DNA from: Salinisphaera sp.
Lineage (GTDB): Bacteria; Pseudomonadota; Gammaproteobacteria; Nevskiales; Salinisphaeraceae
Direction of reading: 5' to 3'
DNA: 64,000 nt
Assembly (NCBI GenBank): GCA_027858915.1
Contig: JAQIBT010000110.1
Coordinates: forward strand, 124,001-188,000
Part shown: positions 55,176-63,425 of the stretch, piece by piece
Numbering within the stretch: the stretch's first letter is position 1
Layout: each line of letters starts with the position of its first letter
Notes under the pieces: generated by a model
What the model saw: the letters and a program-made list of their open reading frames with translations, nothing else
The model's database searches: none
What the model was told of the DNA's origin: nothing
Translations under genes and position numbers: made by a program

Positions 55176-55796
55176 ATGAATACGCCCCTGTTGAAATTTA
55201 TCTTGCCGCTGCTCGTTGGCGCCGGATTATTAAGCGCTTGCAGCGTGCTGCCTGCGCACAAGACACCACAGAAAGCCTACGACCTCGGAACGCTGTCCCA
55301 TGCGCCACCGGCAAAGTTCGTCGTCCCGGCCAATGTCGAAATTGGCAATATCGAATCGACGCCGTGGCTGCAAGGTTCAAATATTTATTACCGATTCGTA
55401 TTCACCGACGCGACGCGCTTACGCCGTTACACTCGTAGCCGCTGGCTCACGCCGCCCGCCACCCTGCTCGGCGAGCGATTGAGAGCGGTCATGTCAACGC
55501 CCGACAGGACCAAATCGTCAAAAAGCGCGACATTGCGGCTAAATTTGCATGTCGAGCGCTTCGAGCAGGTTTTTACCACGCCCGAGCGTTCGCACGCGCT
55601 GCTGCAAGTCGATGCGTCACTCACGTCTCAGGACAGTGACGATACGATCGCCGAGCAGGAATTTCGATTGCGTAAGCCGAGTCAATCGGCCGACGCCCAA
55701 GGGGCAGTGAATGCCCTCGCCTCCGCATCCAACGAGTTTATACAGCAGCTCTCGCAATGGTTGCGGAAAGTTGACCCGCAAGCAGACGCCGGTTAG
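55176..55796 (+). CDS. ABC-type transport auxiliary lipoprotein (PqiC/YmbA-like)
   Basis: This 206-aa protein has a lipoprotein signal (ILPLLVGAGLLSAC, lipobox LSAC). The ABC_trans_aux pattern follows: YDLGTL near the start, IESTPWLQGSNIYYRFVFTDATRLRRY, and a helix at the end (FIQQLSQWLRKV). It would be an outer-membrane partner of the MCE transporter encoded next door. Unusually it is divergent from that unit, with about 270 bp between the starts, rather than being its last gene. Confidence 0.85.
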   Translation: MNTPLLKFILPLLVGAGLLSACSVLPAHKTPQKAYDLGTLSHAPPAKFVVPANVEIGNIESTPWLQGSNIYYRFVFTDATRLRRYTRSRWLTPPATLLGERLRAVMSTPDRTKSSKSATLRLNLHVERFEQVFTTPERSHALLQVDASLTSQDSDDTIAEQEFRLRKPSQSADAQGAVNALASASNEFIQQLSQWLRKVDPQADAG

Positions 55797-55892
55797 TGCC
55801 CTAGACTTAGCCATATTCGCAAAGCTCGCCAGACCAGTACGGTGCCAGTGTCCCGCCCGACAGCCTCTCTCATGAAACATGACTTTATTCTT

Positions 55893-57206
55893 TTAGAACG
55901 CGTTACCGAAAGATAAATAGATCAGGCCTTGGCTTTCGCGGCTGAAGCCGGCATCCAGACGCGCAGCCAGAGCCTCACCCAACGCTATATGCAGTCCCGT
56001 GCCGTAGCTGTATTGGATTCGATCGCCAAGCCCGGGGGCTATCTGAGGCTCTGACTGCAGCAGAGCGTCGGGAAGTTTCGAACGATCGAGAAATACCCGA
56101 CCCGCACCCGCGAAGATGGCGCCGTCCAGCCGCACTCGCCAGATATGGTAGAAATCGAAATCTGCCAACAACGTCTGATATCCGACCTGACCGAACAACC
56201 GCGCCTGGCCAAGAAAACGATTGGGATTGAAACCCTCCAGTTTGTTGATACCGCCGATCGTGGCGAATTCGTAAAATGGCAGATTGTCGCCACGACCGTC
56301 GACATATACGCCATCGATGCGAATGCCTATCAAGTGGTCGGGCGAGACGACCGGGTGCAGGTAGCTCGCATCGGCGGTATAGCGCGTGTAGCGAAATCGG
56401 TTCCCTAGCTCCGGCCCGATATGCTGCACCTTGGCGATCACGTTCCAGCCGCGGGCGGGTCGGGTAAGGTCGTGTCGCGTGTTATAGATGAGGGACAGCG
56501 AAAGCGGGTTGTTATAACCGCCGGACAAGCCGGGCAACTCAGGAAACGTATGCGTCGTAATGGGCAGCCCGTCTGGTTTACCAGATCCTATCGTGATGCG
56601 CTCGTAGCCAATACTACCCGCAAGAACCCAGTGCGGTGCCAATCTTCTGCCGAGCGTAAACAACGCCGATGTCCCATGCTCTTCGTGCCTCGTCAGCGCC
56701 GTGTCGCCGACGCTGTTGTTGCCCAGACCATAGAAGTTCATGGAGGGCGTGAGATGATACCCAAGCTGAACGAGACCGATGAAATCGGTACCGAACAGAT
56801 GCGGCGCTCCCAGAGCGAGATCAAATTCAGTCTCGCCGTCGGTCGATTGGGTCGCCCCAACATCGAGATTCATATCCGACGGGCCAAAGCCGATATCGCT
56901 GAACTTGGCGCCGACAATGAAACCGGCCGCTGGGTCATAACCCAACTGCGGCAGCACCGCGACATTGCTCGAAGTCGATACCTCTTGTGGCGGTTCAGCC
57001 TCTCCAGGCCGAGGCAAAGCCACGCTCGGCGCCCTTGCTTGAGACTGACCCAGCGCCCGGCGTTCGTTGTCGATGACGATCATCTGGCCAATACTGCGGT
57101 CGCCGTCGAGATTCGGCCCCGCATAGACGCACAAGTCGGGTAACAACAGTGCGCCGACTACGCCGAGAAACGCGTTGCGCCATAAGATGCCATAAAACCG
57201 TCGCAC
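55893..57206 (-). CDS. Outer-membrane beta-barrel of the BamA/TamA surface-antigen type without POTRA
   Basis: This 437-aa protein starts at a GTG and has a signal-like N-terminus (AFLGVVGALLLPDLCVYA). From about residue 90 the chain alternates aromatic and polar residues in barrel strands (QLGYDPAAGFIVGAKFSDIGFG, IYNTRHDLTRPARGWNVIAKV). It ends in YLSFGNAF with the C-terminal Phe recognised by the BAM complex. No POTRA repeats are visible. Bac_surface_Ag-like proteins of this size are common, with unknown roles. It converges with the auxiliary lipoprotein gene. Confidence 0.8.
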   Translation of the reverse strand: MRRFYGILWRNAFLGVVGALLLPDLCVYAGPNLDGDRSIGQMIVIDNERRALGQSQARAPSVALPRPGEAEPPQEVSTSSNVAVLPQLGYDPAAGFIVGAKFSDIGFGPSDMNLDVGATQSTDGETEFDLALGAPHLFGTDFIGLVQLGYHLTPSMNFYGLGNNSVGDTALTRHEEHGTSALFTLGRRLAPHWVLAGSIGYERITIGSGKPDGLPITTHTFPELPGLSGGYNNPLSLSLIYNTRHDLTRPARGWNVIAKVQHIGPELGNRFRYTRYTADASYLHPVVSPDHLIGIRIDGVYVDGRGDNLPFYEFATIGGINKLEGFNPNRFLGQARLFGQVGYQTLLADFDFYHIWRVRLDGAIFAGAGRVFLDRSKLPDALLQSEPQIAPGLGDRIQYSYGTGLHIALGEALAARLDAGFSRESQGLIYLSFGNAF

Positions 57207-57713
57207 GAGTTACACTCCCAGCGCACAAGAGTGCGTCCTGTATTATTGCTGATAGTCGCGGATCTCAAACCGCTTGAAACTATAGGCTCATGAGCACTTT
57301 ACAGGCAACCGGGTCGTACCTGAATCCTGTCTTTTTGATGCTCATTGGGCCGGCGCCCGGGCCAGCCTCTAGCTGCAGCCGGGCCTACGCCGCCTACGAT
57401 CTCCGGAGACGCGCACCAGCGGTGAAGATCAGAAAACTTTTATGCGGGGCTGAACCACGTCTCTACGCCGCACTCCGTTTATTGCCATTATGGGCAAAAG
57501 CGACGGCCAACTCCCGTCGCGTCGCGTTTTGCAAGCACGATCGAAGGCGCGACCCACCAAATCGCAAAACAAGCCGGAAATTCAGCCGCCGCTTGGTTCG
57601 GCAGTCAGACACAATAAAGCGGGCAGTTGCCGGCTTTGCTCTATGTCGATCTGCGCGCATTGATCTCGGCAGATGCTTGAACCTACTGCCTTCCGAAAAC
57701 CTGCCAATGCTCG
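57207..57713. other. Non-coding stretch before the half-tRNA
   Basis: About 500 bp with no recognised gene. Open frames here are in poor codon context. An imperfect hairpin (AAAGCGGGC-AGTT-GCCGGCTTT, near 57617) and a GC-rich palindrome (GGGCCGGCGCCCGGGCC, near 57348) are visible; neither has a T-run after it. Confidence 0.5.
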
Positions 57714-57755
57714 TCGGGGTAGCAGGATTCGAACCTACGACCTTCTGCACCCCAC
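57714..57755 (-). pseudogene. 3' half of a tRNA (Pro-like), probable attachment-site scar
   Basis: Read on the minus strand, the segment has an anticodon-loop-like GTGGGGT, the 3' anticodon stem GCAGA, a variable region AAGGTC, a complete T-arm GTAGG-TTCGAAT-CCTGC and the acceptor strand TACCCCG with discriminator A. The match stops in the anticodon loop; upstream sequence does not supply the 5' half, and CCA is not encoded. The GGG loop and CGGGGTA acceptor partner suggest tRNA-Pro. Such 3' halves are typically left by integrase-mediated insertion. Confidence 0.7.
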
Positions 57756-58712
57756 ATATACTACGGGAACTTTTTTTATTTATTCAATTCAATAGCTTGT
57801 ATAATATTCTTTCCAGTTTTATGCACGGCCATTGAAAAACAATGAGATACGTGCTGATTTCGGGAAGAGCCAGAGAGTCGTTTGACGCGACACTGGCCAT
57901 ACCAGCTCTCCGAAGAAGAGCAGATGCAGATCGTCGCACATCGCCAGAGAGCGGTATATCTACTGAGCCATTCGACGAGATGAACGCCTGATTGGCCTAT
58001 TTTGCAGATTCGACACAAAACGCATCGAAGCGTACGCATGAGCAACTGCATGGCCGCCGTATCGGGCAGTCAGCTTGTCGTGTCATGGGCTATGCGCGCG
58101 CGCAGTGCCGCGTCCCCGAGGCGCGTGACGGCGCGCTTAAAGAACGCCTCGAACTCCGGATCGGCAACTACGTCTGAGCCTCGGCCAGTTCTTATCGGTG
58201 AGGATTCTTCGATGCGCCGCAGGCTCGTGTCGTGTTGGTGTGCCGGCTCACGATACGAGCTGCTCTTCCTGAAATCAACACTGTAAAGCGGAACGGCAAC
58301 AATCCCGCGACTAAGGTGGGATACCTCGCTCCATCGCTGCCGGCCAAACTCGGTCAAGTATTACGAGCCCATCACTCCTGTGTAAAGGCGAAATCGGTCC
58401 GATGCATGAGCGCAGAGGACGTGGGCAAAAGATCACCACACTGATATCCGCCAGGTTGCCTCAGCTGACCTCGTTCGGCTTTTGGGTGAGTATGGCGATC
58501 GGGGCATCTTCATCGCCTGTGTGCTGATATTTCGCCTCGGCGTCGTCGGCGAGTTGGCTTATCTGCTGGGCTCGCGCCCCGCACTGCCAGTAGCTGGCGA
58601 AATTTCGTGCACGCAAGCGCAGGAATCGGCAAGAAGCAGAGCCTGGTGCCAGCCCGGAGCGAACCGAGCTTCCGGCGCCGCTCAAACGATAGCCTATGAA
58701 GGAAGTATTCTC
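57756..58712. other. Low-coding stretch, possible gene remnants
   Basis: Nearly 1 kb with AT-rich sequence just after the half-tRNA (57770-57830), then ordinary GC. Short open frames on both strands (for example minus 57776-58051 and 58070-58357) have no recognised similarity. The layout suggests island debris. No complete gene can be supported. Confidence 0.5.
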
Positions 58713-59960
58713 ATGCGAATCAAAGCATTATCCATAACACTCGGCGCGGGTTTGATCGCGCTCACTAGCTTGGGCGCGTCTGCCGCCGGTGTCTCTGGCG
58801 GTGTTGTCAAGATCGGCGTTTTGACCGACATGTCGGGCGTCTACGCCACAGGCACCGGCAAGGGCTCGGTCGCGGCCGCGCAAATGGCGATCGAGGATTT
58901 CGGTGGTACCGTACTCGGCAAGCCGATCAAGCTGGTCTCGGCCGATCATCAGGACAAGCCCGATCTGGCCTCGTCGATCGCCCGCCGGTGGATCGACAGC
59001 CAAGGCGTGGACATGATCACCGACCTGGTGACCTCATCGATCGGCATTGCAGTGCAACAACTCGCCTCGAACAAGCACGTACTGACCTTCAACACCGGCG
59101 CCGGCACGACCGCCCTGACCAACAAGTACTGCACGCCGTATGGCATCCATTATGTCTACGACACCTATGCGCTGCCCACGGGCACCGCAACGGCCGTGGT
59201 CAAGAACGGCGGCAAGTCGTGGTTTTTCATCACCGCGGACTATGAGTTCGGTCATTCGCTCCAAGAGAACACCACACGGGTGGTGAAAAAACTAGGCGGC
59301 ACCGTGGTTGGCCACATTGATGCGCCGCTTTCGACCAACGATTTCTCGTCGTATCTACTCCAGGCGCAAGGCTCGGGCGCGCAGGTGATCGCGCTGGCCA
59401 ACGCCGGCCAGGATTTTTCTAATGCGGTCAGTCAGGCCCACGAGTTCGGCATCACCCAAGGCGGCCAGCAAATTGTCGCCCTGCTAGCGACCCTGCCCGA
59501 CGTAAAGGCGCTGGCCAGGAAAGACGCCGCAGGCCTGATGCTGACGACAGCGTTCTACTGGAATCGCACGCCAGGGTCCCGCGCCTTCGCCAAGCGTTTC
59601 TACAAGAAGGTGGGCGCCATGCCAGACATGATCCAGGCCGGCGACTACTCCGCAGTGATGACCTATCTCAAGGCAGTCAAGGCAGCGGGCACCGATGACG
59701 CTGACGCGGTGCGCAAGCAGCTCGCTCGTACGACCGTAAAGGACATGTTCACCGACAATGGCCATATCCGCGCCGACGGCCTCATGGTGCACGACATGTA
59801 TCTGGTTCAGGTCAAGAAGGCGGCGGATTCCTCCGGGCCCTGGGATCTGTACCGTATCGTGCGTACCATTCCCGGCGATCAGGCGTTTCAACCCATGGCC
59901 CAAGGCTCCTGTGCGCTGTCTAAGCCTTCGGCGAGCTCGGGAAAGTCCGATTCGCCATAG
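58713..59960 (+). CDS. ABC transporter substrate-binding protein (Leu/Ile/Val-binding-like)
   Basis: This 415-aa protein has a signal peptide (ALSITLGAGLIALTSLGASAA). The periplasmic-binding type 1 fold begins VVKIGVLTDMSGVYATGTGKGS and continues with KLVSADHQDKPDLASSIARRWID and WFFITADYEFGHSLQ, matching Peripla_BP_6 receptors for amino acids, urea or aromatic acids. The ATG at 58713 has GGAAG ten bases upstream. No permease or ATPase genes are next to it, so it is an orphan here. Its 3' end runs into a degraded crotonase gene on the other strand. Confidence 0.87.
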   Translation: MRIKALSITLGAGLIALTSLGASAAGVSGGVVKIGVLTDMSGVYATGTGKGSVAAAQMAIEDFGGTVLGKPIKLVSADHQDKPDLASSIARRWIDSQGVDMITDLVTSSIGIAVQQLASNKHVLTFNTGAGTTALTNKYCTPYGIHYVYDTYALPTGTATAVVKNGGKSWFFITADYEFGHSLQENTTRVVKKLGGTVVGHIDAPLSTNDFSSYLLQAQGSGAQVIALANAGQDFSNAVSQAHEFGITQGGQQIVALLATLPDVKALARKDAAGLMLTTAFYWNRTPGSRAFAKRFYKKVGAMPDMIQAGDYSAVMTYLKAVKAAGTDDADAVRKQLARTTVKDMFTDNGHIRADGLMVHDMYLVQVKKAADSSGPWDLYRIVRTIPGDQAFQPMAQGSCALSKPSASSGKSDSP

Positions 59961-60286
59961 GCGTATTCGCCAGACGCGGCAATTGGCTTGTTGAGATGAA
60001 TCATCTGCTCCAGCTAGCGGTGATGAAGTCGCATCTGATCCTGACGTCTCGCGAGCTGATCGCGGGCGTCAAGCATGACCCTGATATGGCCGGGGAAAGG
60101 CCCCGCCAGCCACGATGATCATGAGCGCGCGCACATCATCGGGGTCACGCACAGTGATCACCGCCTCGGCAAGTTGATCGGTTATGAGCGCGCTGAACGC
60201 ATTGTCTACTTGAGCCGATTGAGCATAATCGTGGCCACGCCTTGGGCGTCCGTCGCGTATTCGATGTGCGTACGCGTGTCATCGCC
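59950..60286 (-). pseudogene. Enoyl-CoA hydratase/isomerase (crotonase) remnant
   Basis: On the minus strand crotonase-like text appears in pieces: THIEYATDAQGVATIMLNRLK then a TAG. One base later the frame reads NAFSALITDQLAEAVITVRDPDDVRALMIIVAGGAF. A further shift gives IRVMLDARDQLARRQDQMR, then a stop. LEQMIHLNKPIAAS-GEYAYG ends it. At least two frameshifts and two stops are needed, and the C-terminal half is missing. It directly follows the citryl-CoA-lyase-like gene and was probably the last gene of that operon. Confidence 0.65.
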
Positions 60287-61072
60287 CTATTCCGGCCGAA
60301 TATGTGCAGTAGCCTCATCCTCAACGCGCTGCCACAGTTCCACTGCCATCGGGTTTTCGGATTCCTCGAGGATGTGACCAACCAGGCCGATGGCACGCGC
60401 CATAACGCCGAAGCCACGCACGATATGTCCCGGGAAACCGAACTCGCAGCAGATCGCTCCGATCGCGCCGGTGGCGTTGATCGGCAGCTGCTTGCCATAC
60501 GCTGATTCGGCCTCTGCATGTATCTTGCCCAGGAGTTGGACATAGCGGCCTGACATGCCGTTTTCCTCGGCGATAGTGAACAGCCTCGGGGTGCGCGGAT
60601 CGACTGGCTTGTGCAGCGGATGCCCCAGGCCGGGAATGATTTGCCCGCGCGCCCGGTAATCGGCCACCGTATGTTTGGCAATCGCATCCAGATCCACGTC
60701 GTCTGACGCACCCTGCGGCAGCCCCTCGTAGAGCATCTTCGCCGCGCCTTCCATACTGCCAACAAAGACAGTCCCTAAGCCACAAAGACCTGCGGCGACG
60801 GCTGCCTGCAACGATTCCGGCGCGCCGGCATAGGTCAATCGGGCGGCCAGTGCTGAGGGCGTGATGCCATGCTCGACCAAGGTGATGACAATGGCATTGA
60901 ACACCTTCGACTCAGCCTCGCTCGGTGTCTTTCCCGTCACCTGCAGGTACGCCAGGTCACCGAGATTGAAGTGCCCGAGTATATCGTCGGGCAAGCTTTT
61001 GCCGCGCACCTCGATGCGGTCGCGCGTGCTCCAGGCGATATCGGAACGGATGGGCTTGGATTGCCGGCTCAT
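60287..61072 (-). CDS. Citrate-synthase-fold protein, citryl-CoA-lyase-like
   Basis: This 261-aa protein starts MSRQSKPIRSDIAW behind a strong GAGGAG site. It matches the short citrate-synthase relatives annotated as citryl-CoA lyase: LGDLAYLQVTGKTPSEAE, IIPGLGHPLHKPVDPRTPRLF (catalytic His region), LPINATGAIGAICCEFGFPGH and RGFGVMARAIGLVGHILEE. Where citrate synthase has its catalytic Asp I see a Thr in NATG, so the chemistry is uncertain. It may cleave citryl-CoA or a similar hydroxyacyl-CoA to acetyl-CoA and an oxoacid. It lies between broken thioesterase and crotonase genes. Confidence 0.78.
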   Translation of the reverse strand: MSRQSKPIRSDIAWSTRDRIEVRGKSLPDDILGHFNLGDLAYLQVTGKTPSEAESKVFNAIVITLVEHGITPSALAARLTYAGAPESLQAAVAAGLCGLGTVFVGSMEGAAKMLYEGLPQGASDDVDLDAIAKHTVADYRARGQIIPGLGHPLHKPVDPRTPRLFTIAEENGMSGRYVQLLGKIHAEAESAYGKQLPINATGAIGAICCEFGFPGHIVRGFGVMARAIGLVGHILEESENPMAVELWQRVEDEATAHIRPE

Positions 61073-61095
61073 GGGAAGCTCCTCAGATGAAAACG

Positions 61096-61355
61096 TTACA
61101 AGTGAAAGCTCAGCGGGCGGCATCGTGTCGCGGATGCTTGCGAAAAGCGAACGAGCCACGCCCGGTGGCGAGGTGGCGCCGATCGGCATCGAACACATTG
61201 GCCACACCGACCCCAACCTGCCGGCCCTATTCGACCACCGAGGCGCTAGAATAGATACGCTCCTGGTCCGAGGGACGCAGGAAACTTACGTCGAGATCGA
61301 TCGTCAACGGGCCGATGTCGTACTGGAAGGCCGAACGCACGGCGGCGCCAAACAC
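61096..61355 (-). pseudogene. Hotdog-fold (PaaI-type) thioesterase remnant
   Basis: On the minus strand the text FGAAVRSAFQYDIGPLTIDLDVSFLRPSDQERIYSSASVVE, a TAG (61229-61227), then GRQVGVGVANVFDADRRHLATGRGSFRFSQ follows the PaaI/acyl-CoA thioesterase pattern. A stop also lies just before this segment. A possible HGG motif (LHGGLSAL) is at about 61480, next to the CoA-transferase stop, separated by about 100 bp of unrelated text. It therefore seems to be broken by an in-frame stop and a disrupted N-terminus. It sits between CoA-transferase B and the citryl-CoA-lyase-like gene. Confidence 0.65.
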
Positions 61356-61493
61356 CTAGCGATATCCTTGCGGCCACGTCGAAGCGCGTACATATTGTGC
61401 TGTACGGCTCGAACGGCAAGATCCTGGGGAAACGACGCGCATTTGCGACGACCGCCCGTTCGGATGACAGCGCGGATAGACCACCATGCAGGC

Positions 61494-62135
61494 TCAGGCG
61501 GGCGGCAGCAATCGAGCGCCCGTAAGTTGTTGAACCTCATCCAAGCTGTTCTCACCGTGCATCTCGATCACTTGGAAGCCGTTGTCGGTGATGTCGATCA
61601 CGGCAAGATCGGTATAGATGCGACTGACAACGCTGGCGCCGGTGAGCGGATAGCTGCACCGCTCAACAAGCTTGGGCGTGCCGTCCTTGTGCGTGTGGCG
61701 CGTGATCACGAATAGCTGTTTCGCACCTACCGCGAGATCCATGGCCCCACCAACGGCGGGCGGATAGATTTCGCTTCCAGTCGACCAGTTGGCGAGATCG
61801 CCATTCGCCGCAATCTGAAACGCGCCCAGCACGGAGATATCGATATGTCCGCCGCGCATCATTCCAAACGAGTCGGCTTGGTGAAAGAACGCGCCACCCG
61901 GTTGCATGGTGATGTACTGCTTGCTGGCGTTAATCAAGTCCGGATCTTCGGTGCCCGGCTCAGGTGCCGTACCAAAGCCGAGCACGCCGTTTTCGCTGTG
62001 ATAAATCACTTCCCGGCCGGCCGGCACGTGGTTGGCAACCTCAGTTGGCATGCCGATCCCGAGGTTGACATAGGCACCGTCTGGGATGTCCTGTGCGCAA
62101 CGCGCTGCGATCTGTTCAGGCGTGAAACGAATCAT
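61494..62135 (-). CDS. 3-oxoacid CoA-transferase subunit B
   Basis: This 213-aa beta subunit has the catalytic Glu motif HSENGVLGFG, an N-terminal YVNLGIGMPTEVANHVP and the GGAMDLAVGAKQLFV region, as in ScoB/PcaJ/AtoA. Family I CoA-transferases move CoA from an acyl-CoA to a free acid through a glutamyl-CoA intermediate. Its ATG overlaps the subunit A stop (ATGA). The substrate cannot be told. Confidence 0.92.
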   Translation of the reverse strand: MIRFTPEQIAARCAQDIPDGAYVNLGIGMPTEVANHVPAGREVIYHSENGVLGFGTAPEPGTEDPDLINASKQYITMQPGGAFFHQADSFGMMRGGHIDISVLGAFQIAANGDLANWSTGSEIYPPAVGGAMDLAVGAKQLFVITRHTHKDGTPKLVERCSYPLTGASVVSRIYTDLAVIDITDNGFQVIEMHGENSLDEVQQLTGARLLPPA

Positions 62136-62806
62136 ACGAATACCTGGTCGACTTCGATTACACGGTCGAGAAAAATGCCGGGGGTAACCACGCTTTCAGG
62201 ATCAAGCGCGCCCAATTCCACGATCTCGGAAACCTCCGCGATCACAGTTGTCGCGGCCGTTGCCATGATCGGATTAAAATTTCGGGCAGTGGTGTGGTAG
62301 ACGAGGTTGCCCCAGCGATCACCTTGACTGGCCTTGAGCAGGGCCACGTCAGCGGCCAGTGGGCGTTCGAATACGTACCCGACGCCGTCGATGACCTCGG
62401 TTCGCTTGCCTTTCGCCAATTCCGTGCCGTAACCGGTTGGCGTATAGAAGCCACCCAGGCCGGCGCCAGCTGCGCGTATACGCTCGGCCAACGTACCTTG
62501 AGGCACGAGTTCGAGATCTATCGCACGTTCCTCGTAGCGCCGCTCGAACCAGATCGAGCCGGGCGAACGCGGATAGGAACAGATGACTTTGGCGACCCGA
62601 TGCTCGCGCAACAGTTTGGCGACGCCGGTCTCGCCCACACCAGCATTGTTCGCGATGATCGTGAGTTCGCGTGCGCCCTGCTCGAGCAACGCATCGAGCA
62701 AATTAAAGGCAATACCCGAACTGCCGAAGCCGCCGCACATAACGGTAGCGCCGTCGCTGATAGGGCCGATGGCCTCGTTTATCGAATCGACGATTTTATT
62801 AACCAT
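62132..62806 (-). CDS. 3-oxoacid CoA-transferase subunit A
   Basis: This 224-aa alpha subunit begins MVNKIVDSINEAIGPISDGATVMCGGFGSSGIAFNLLDALLEQG, with the glycine-rich CoA-binding GGFGSSG. ANNAGVGETGVAKLLR and GGFYTPTGYGTELAKGK are further signatures of ScoA/PcaI/AtoD. A strong AAGGAG site precedes the ATG at 62806. It leads the minus-strand acyl-CoA operon. Confidence 0.92.
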   Translation of the reverse strand: MVNKIVDSINEAIGPISDGATVMCGGFGSSGIAFNLLDALLEQGARELTIIANNAGVGETGVAKLLREHRVAKVICSYPRSPGSIWFERRYEERAIDLELVPQGTLAERIRAAGAGLGGFYTPTGYGTELAKGKRTEVIDGVGYVFERPLAADVALLKASQGDRWGNLVYHTTARNFNPIMATAATTVIAEVSEIVELGALDPESVVTPGIFLDRVIEVDQVFV

Positions 62807-63190
62807 GCGCGTGTTTCTCCTTAGCTGCGAAGCATCGGTGTTCCGGATCGTCGAGCGCCGCCTGGCGATTGTTGCACCTTTGAGCCGCATGCGCGCATTG
62901 CAGGCTTAGTGCCCGGCATTTCCGCCGGATCGTTCGCCCCCTCTTTGGGAATCACGTCGAATACCTACACACCATAGGGTCTTTCCTGTGGTATCCGCGG
63001 CGGCTTTGTCTGCGGCCAGTGGAGATCGAGCAGGGTAGAAGATTTTTCGCGCTGTAAATTGCACGCCACGCTGCTCAGCTGGCCGGTGGGACAGCGTTTG
63101 AAGAGCGCTTGCGCCGGCTCTATCTCAAAGGCACTCTAAGATGCTGGACGTATATAGCGTCGAAACGGGCTTGTTCTGATGCATCCATAT
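62807..63190. other. Non-coding stretch upstream of the CoA-transferase operon
   Basis: About 380 bp without a supported gene; it should hold the promoter of the minus-strand operon. The text around 63070-63140 has a short plus-strand coding look (GTAFEERLRRLYLKGTL) but no start or family match. Confidence 0.45.
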
Positions 63191-63240
63191 CACTTCTCCT
63201 TCGAGGATTCGCACCCGGGCTTGGGTGTGAAGGAGAAGTG
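63191..63240. repeat. Large two-stage stem-loop
   Basis: CACTTCTCCTTC (63191-63202) and GAAGGAGAAGTG (63229-63240) are perfect 12-bp inverted repeats. Inside them CACCC (63212-63216) pairs with GGGTG (63223-63227) around GGGCTT. There is no T-run, so it is not a simple terminator. It lies just before the cassette-like region. Confidence 0.75.
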
Positions 63241-63294
63241 TGTCGTTTTGGCGTCCTGTTTCTTAGCGGGTTGTTCCTGCCGCGGAGCGGCTTC

Positions 63295-63393
63295 GTTCAA
63301 CGAGTCGCTGCAGTGGATCGCCCAAAGCGGTGCCGCGCTTCGGGTTCTCTACGCGGCCTTCGGCTCCGGCGGCATTGAGCTTTGGCGTTAGGC
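63295..63393 (+). other. Candidate integron recombination site (attC-like) upstream of the NTF2-like gene
   Basis: The segment ends in the core site GTTAGGC (63387-63393), which fits GTTRRRY. A stem can form: GCCCAAAGC with GCTTTGGC, and TGCCGC with GCGGCA inside it. A possible RYYYAAC core (GTTCAAC) begins at 63295. The structure fits an attC site of about 75-99 bp, though the left core is not a strong complement of the right core. Confidence 0.5.
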
Positions 63394-63425
63394 GTCTTCG
63401 AACGCATCAACCCGGAGAGATCGCT

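Noticed and set aside
57617-57640. Terminator in the gap before the half-tRNA
   Set aside because: The stem has a mismatch, no T-run follows and no gene ends nearby in the right direction.
57463-57750. Minus-strand 95-codon frame beginning MQKVVGSNPATPT
   Set aside because: The start of this peptide is the tRNA fragment read as protein, a common annotation error.
57714-57830. Complete tRNA gene
   Set aside because: Only the 3' half is present; the sequence beyond the anticodon loop is AT-rich and cannot form the 5' anticodon stem, D-arm or acceptor strand.
57880-58010. IS30-like transposase start (plus-strand text YQLSEEEQMQIVAHRQ)
   Set aside because: The resemblance covers about ten residues and the frame stops soon after; no inverted repeats or catalytic motif follow.
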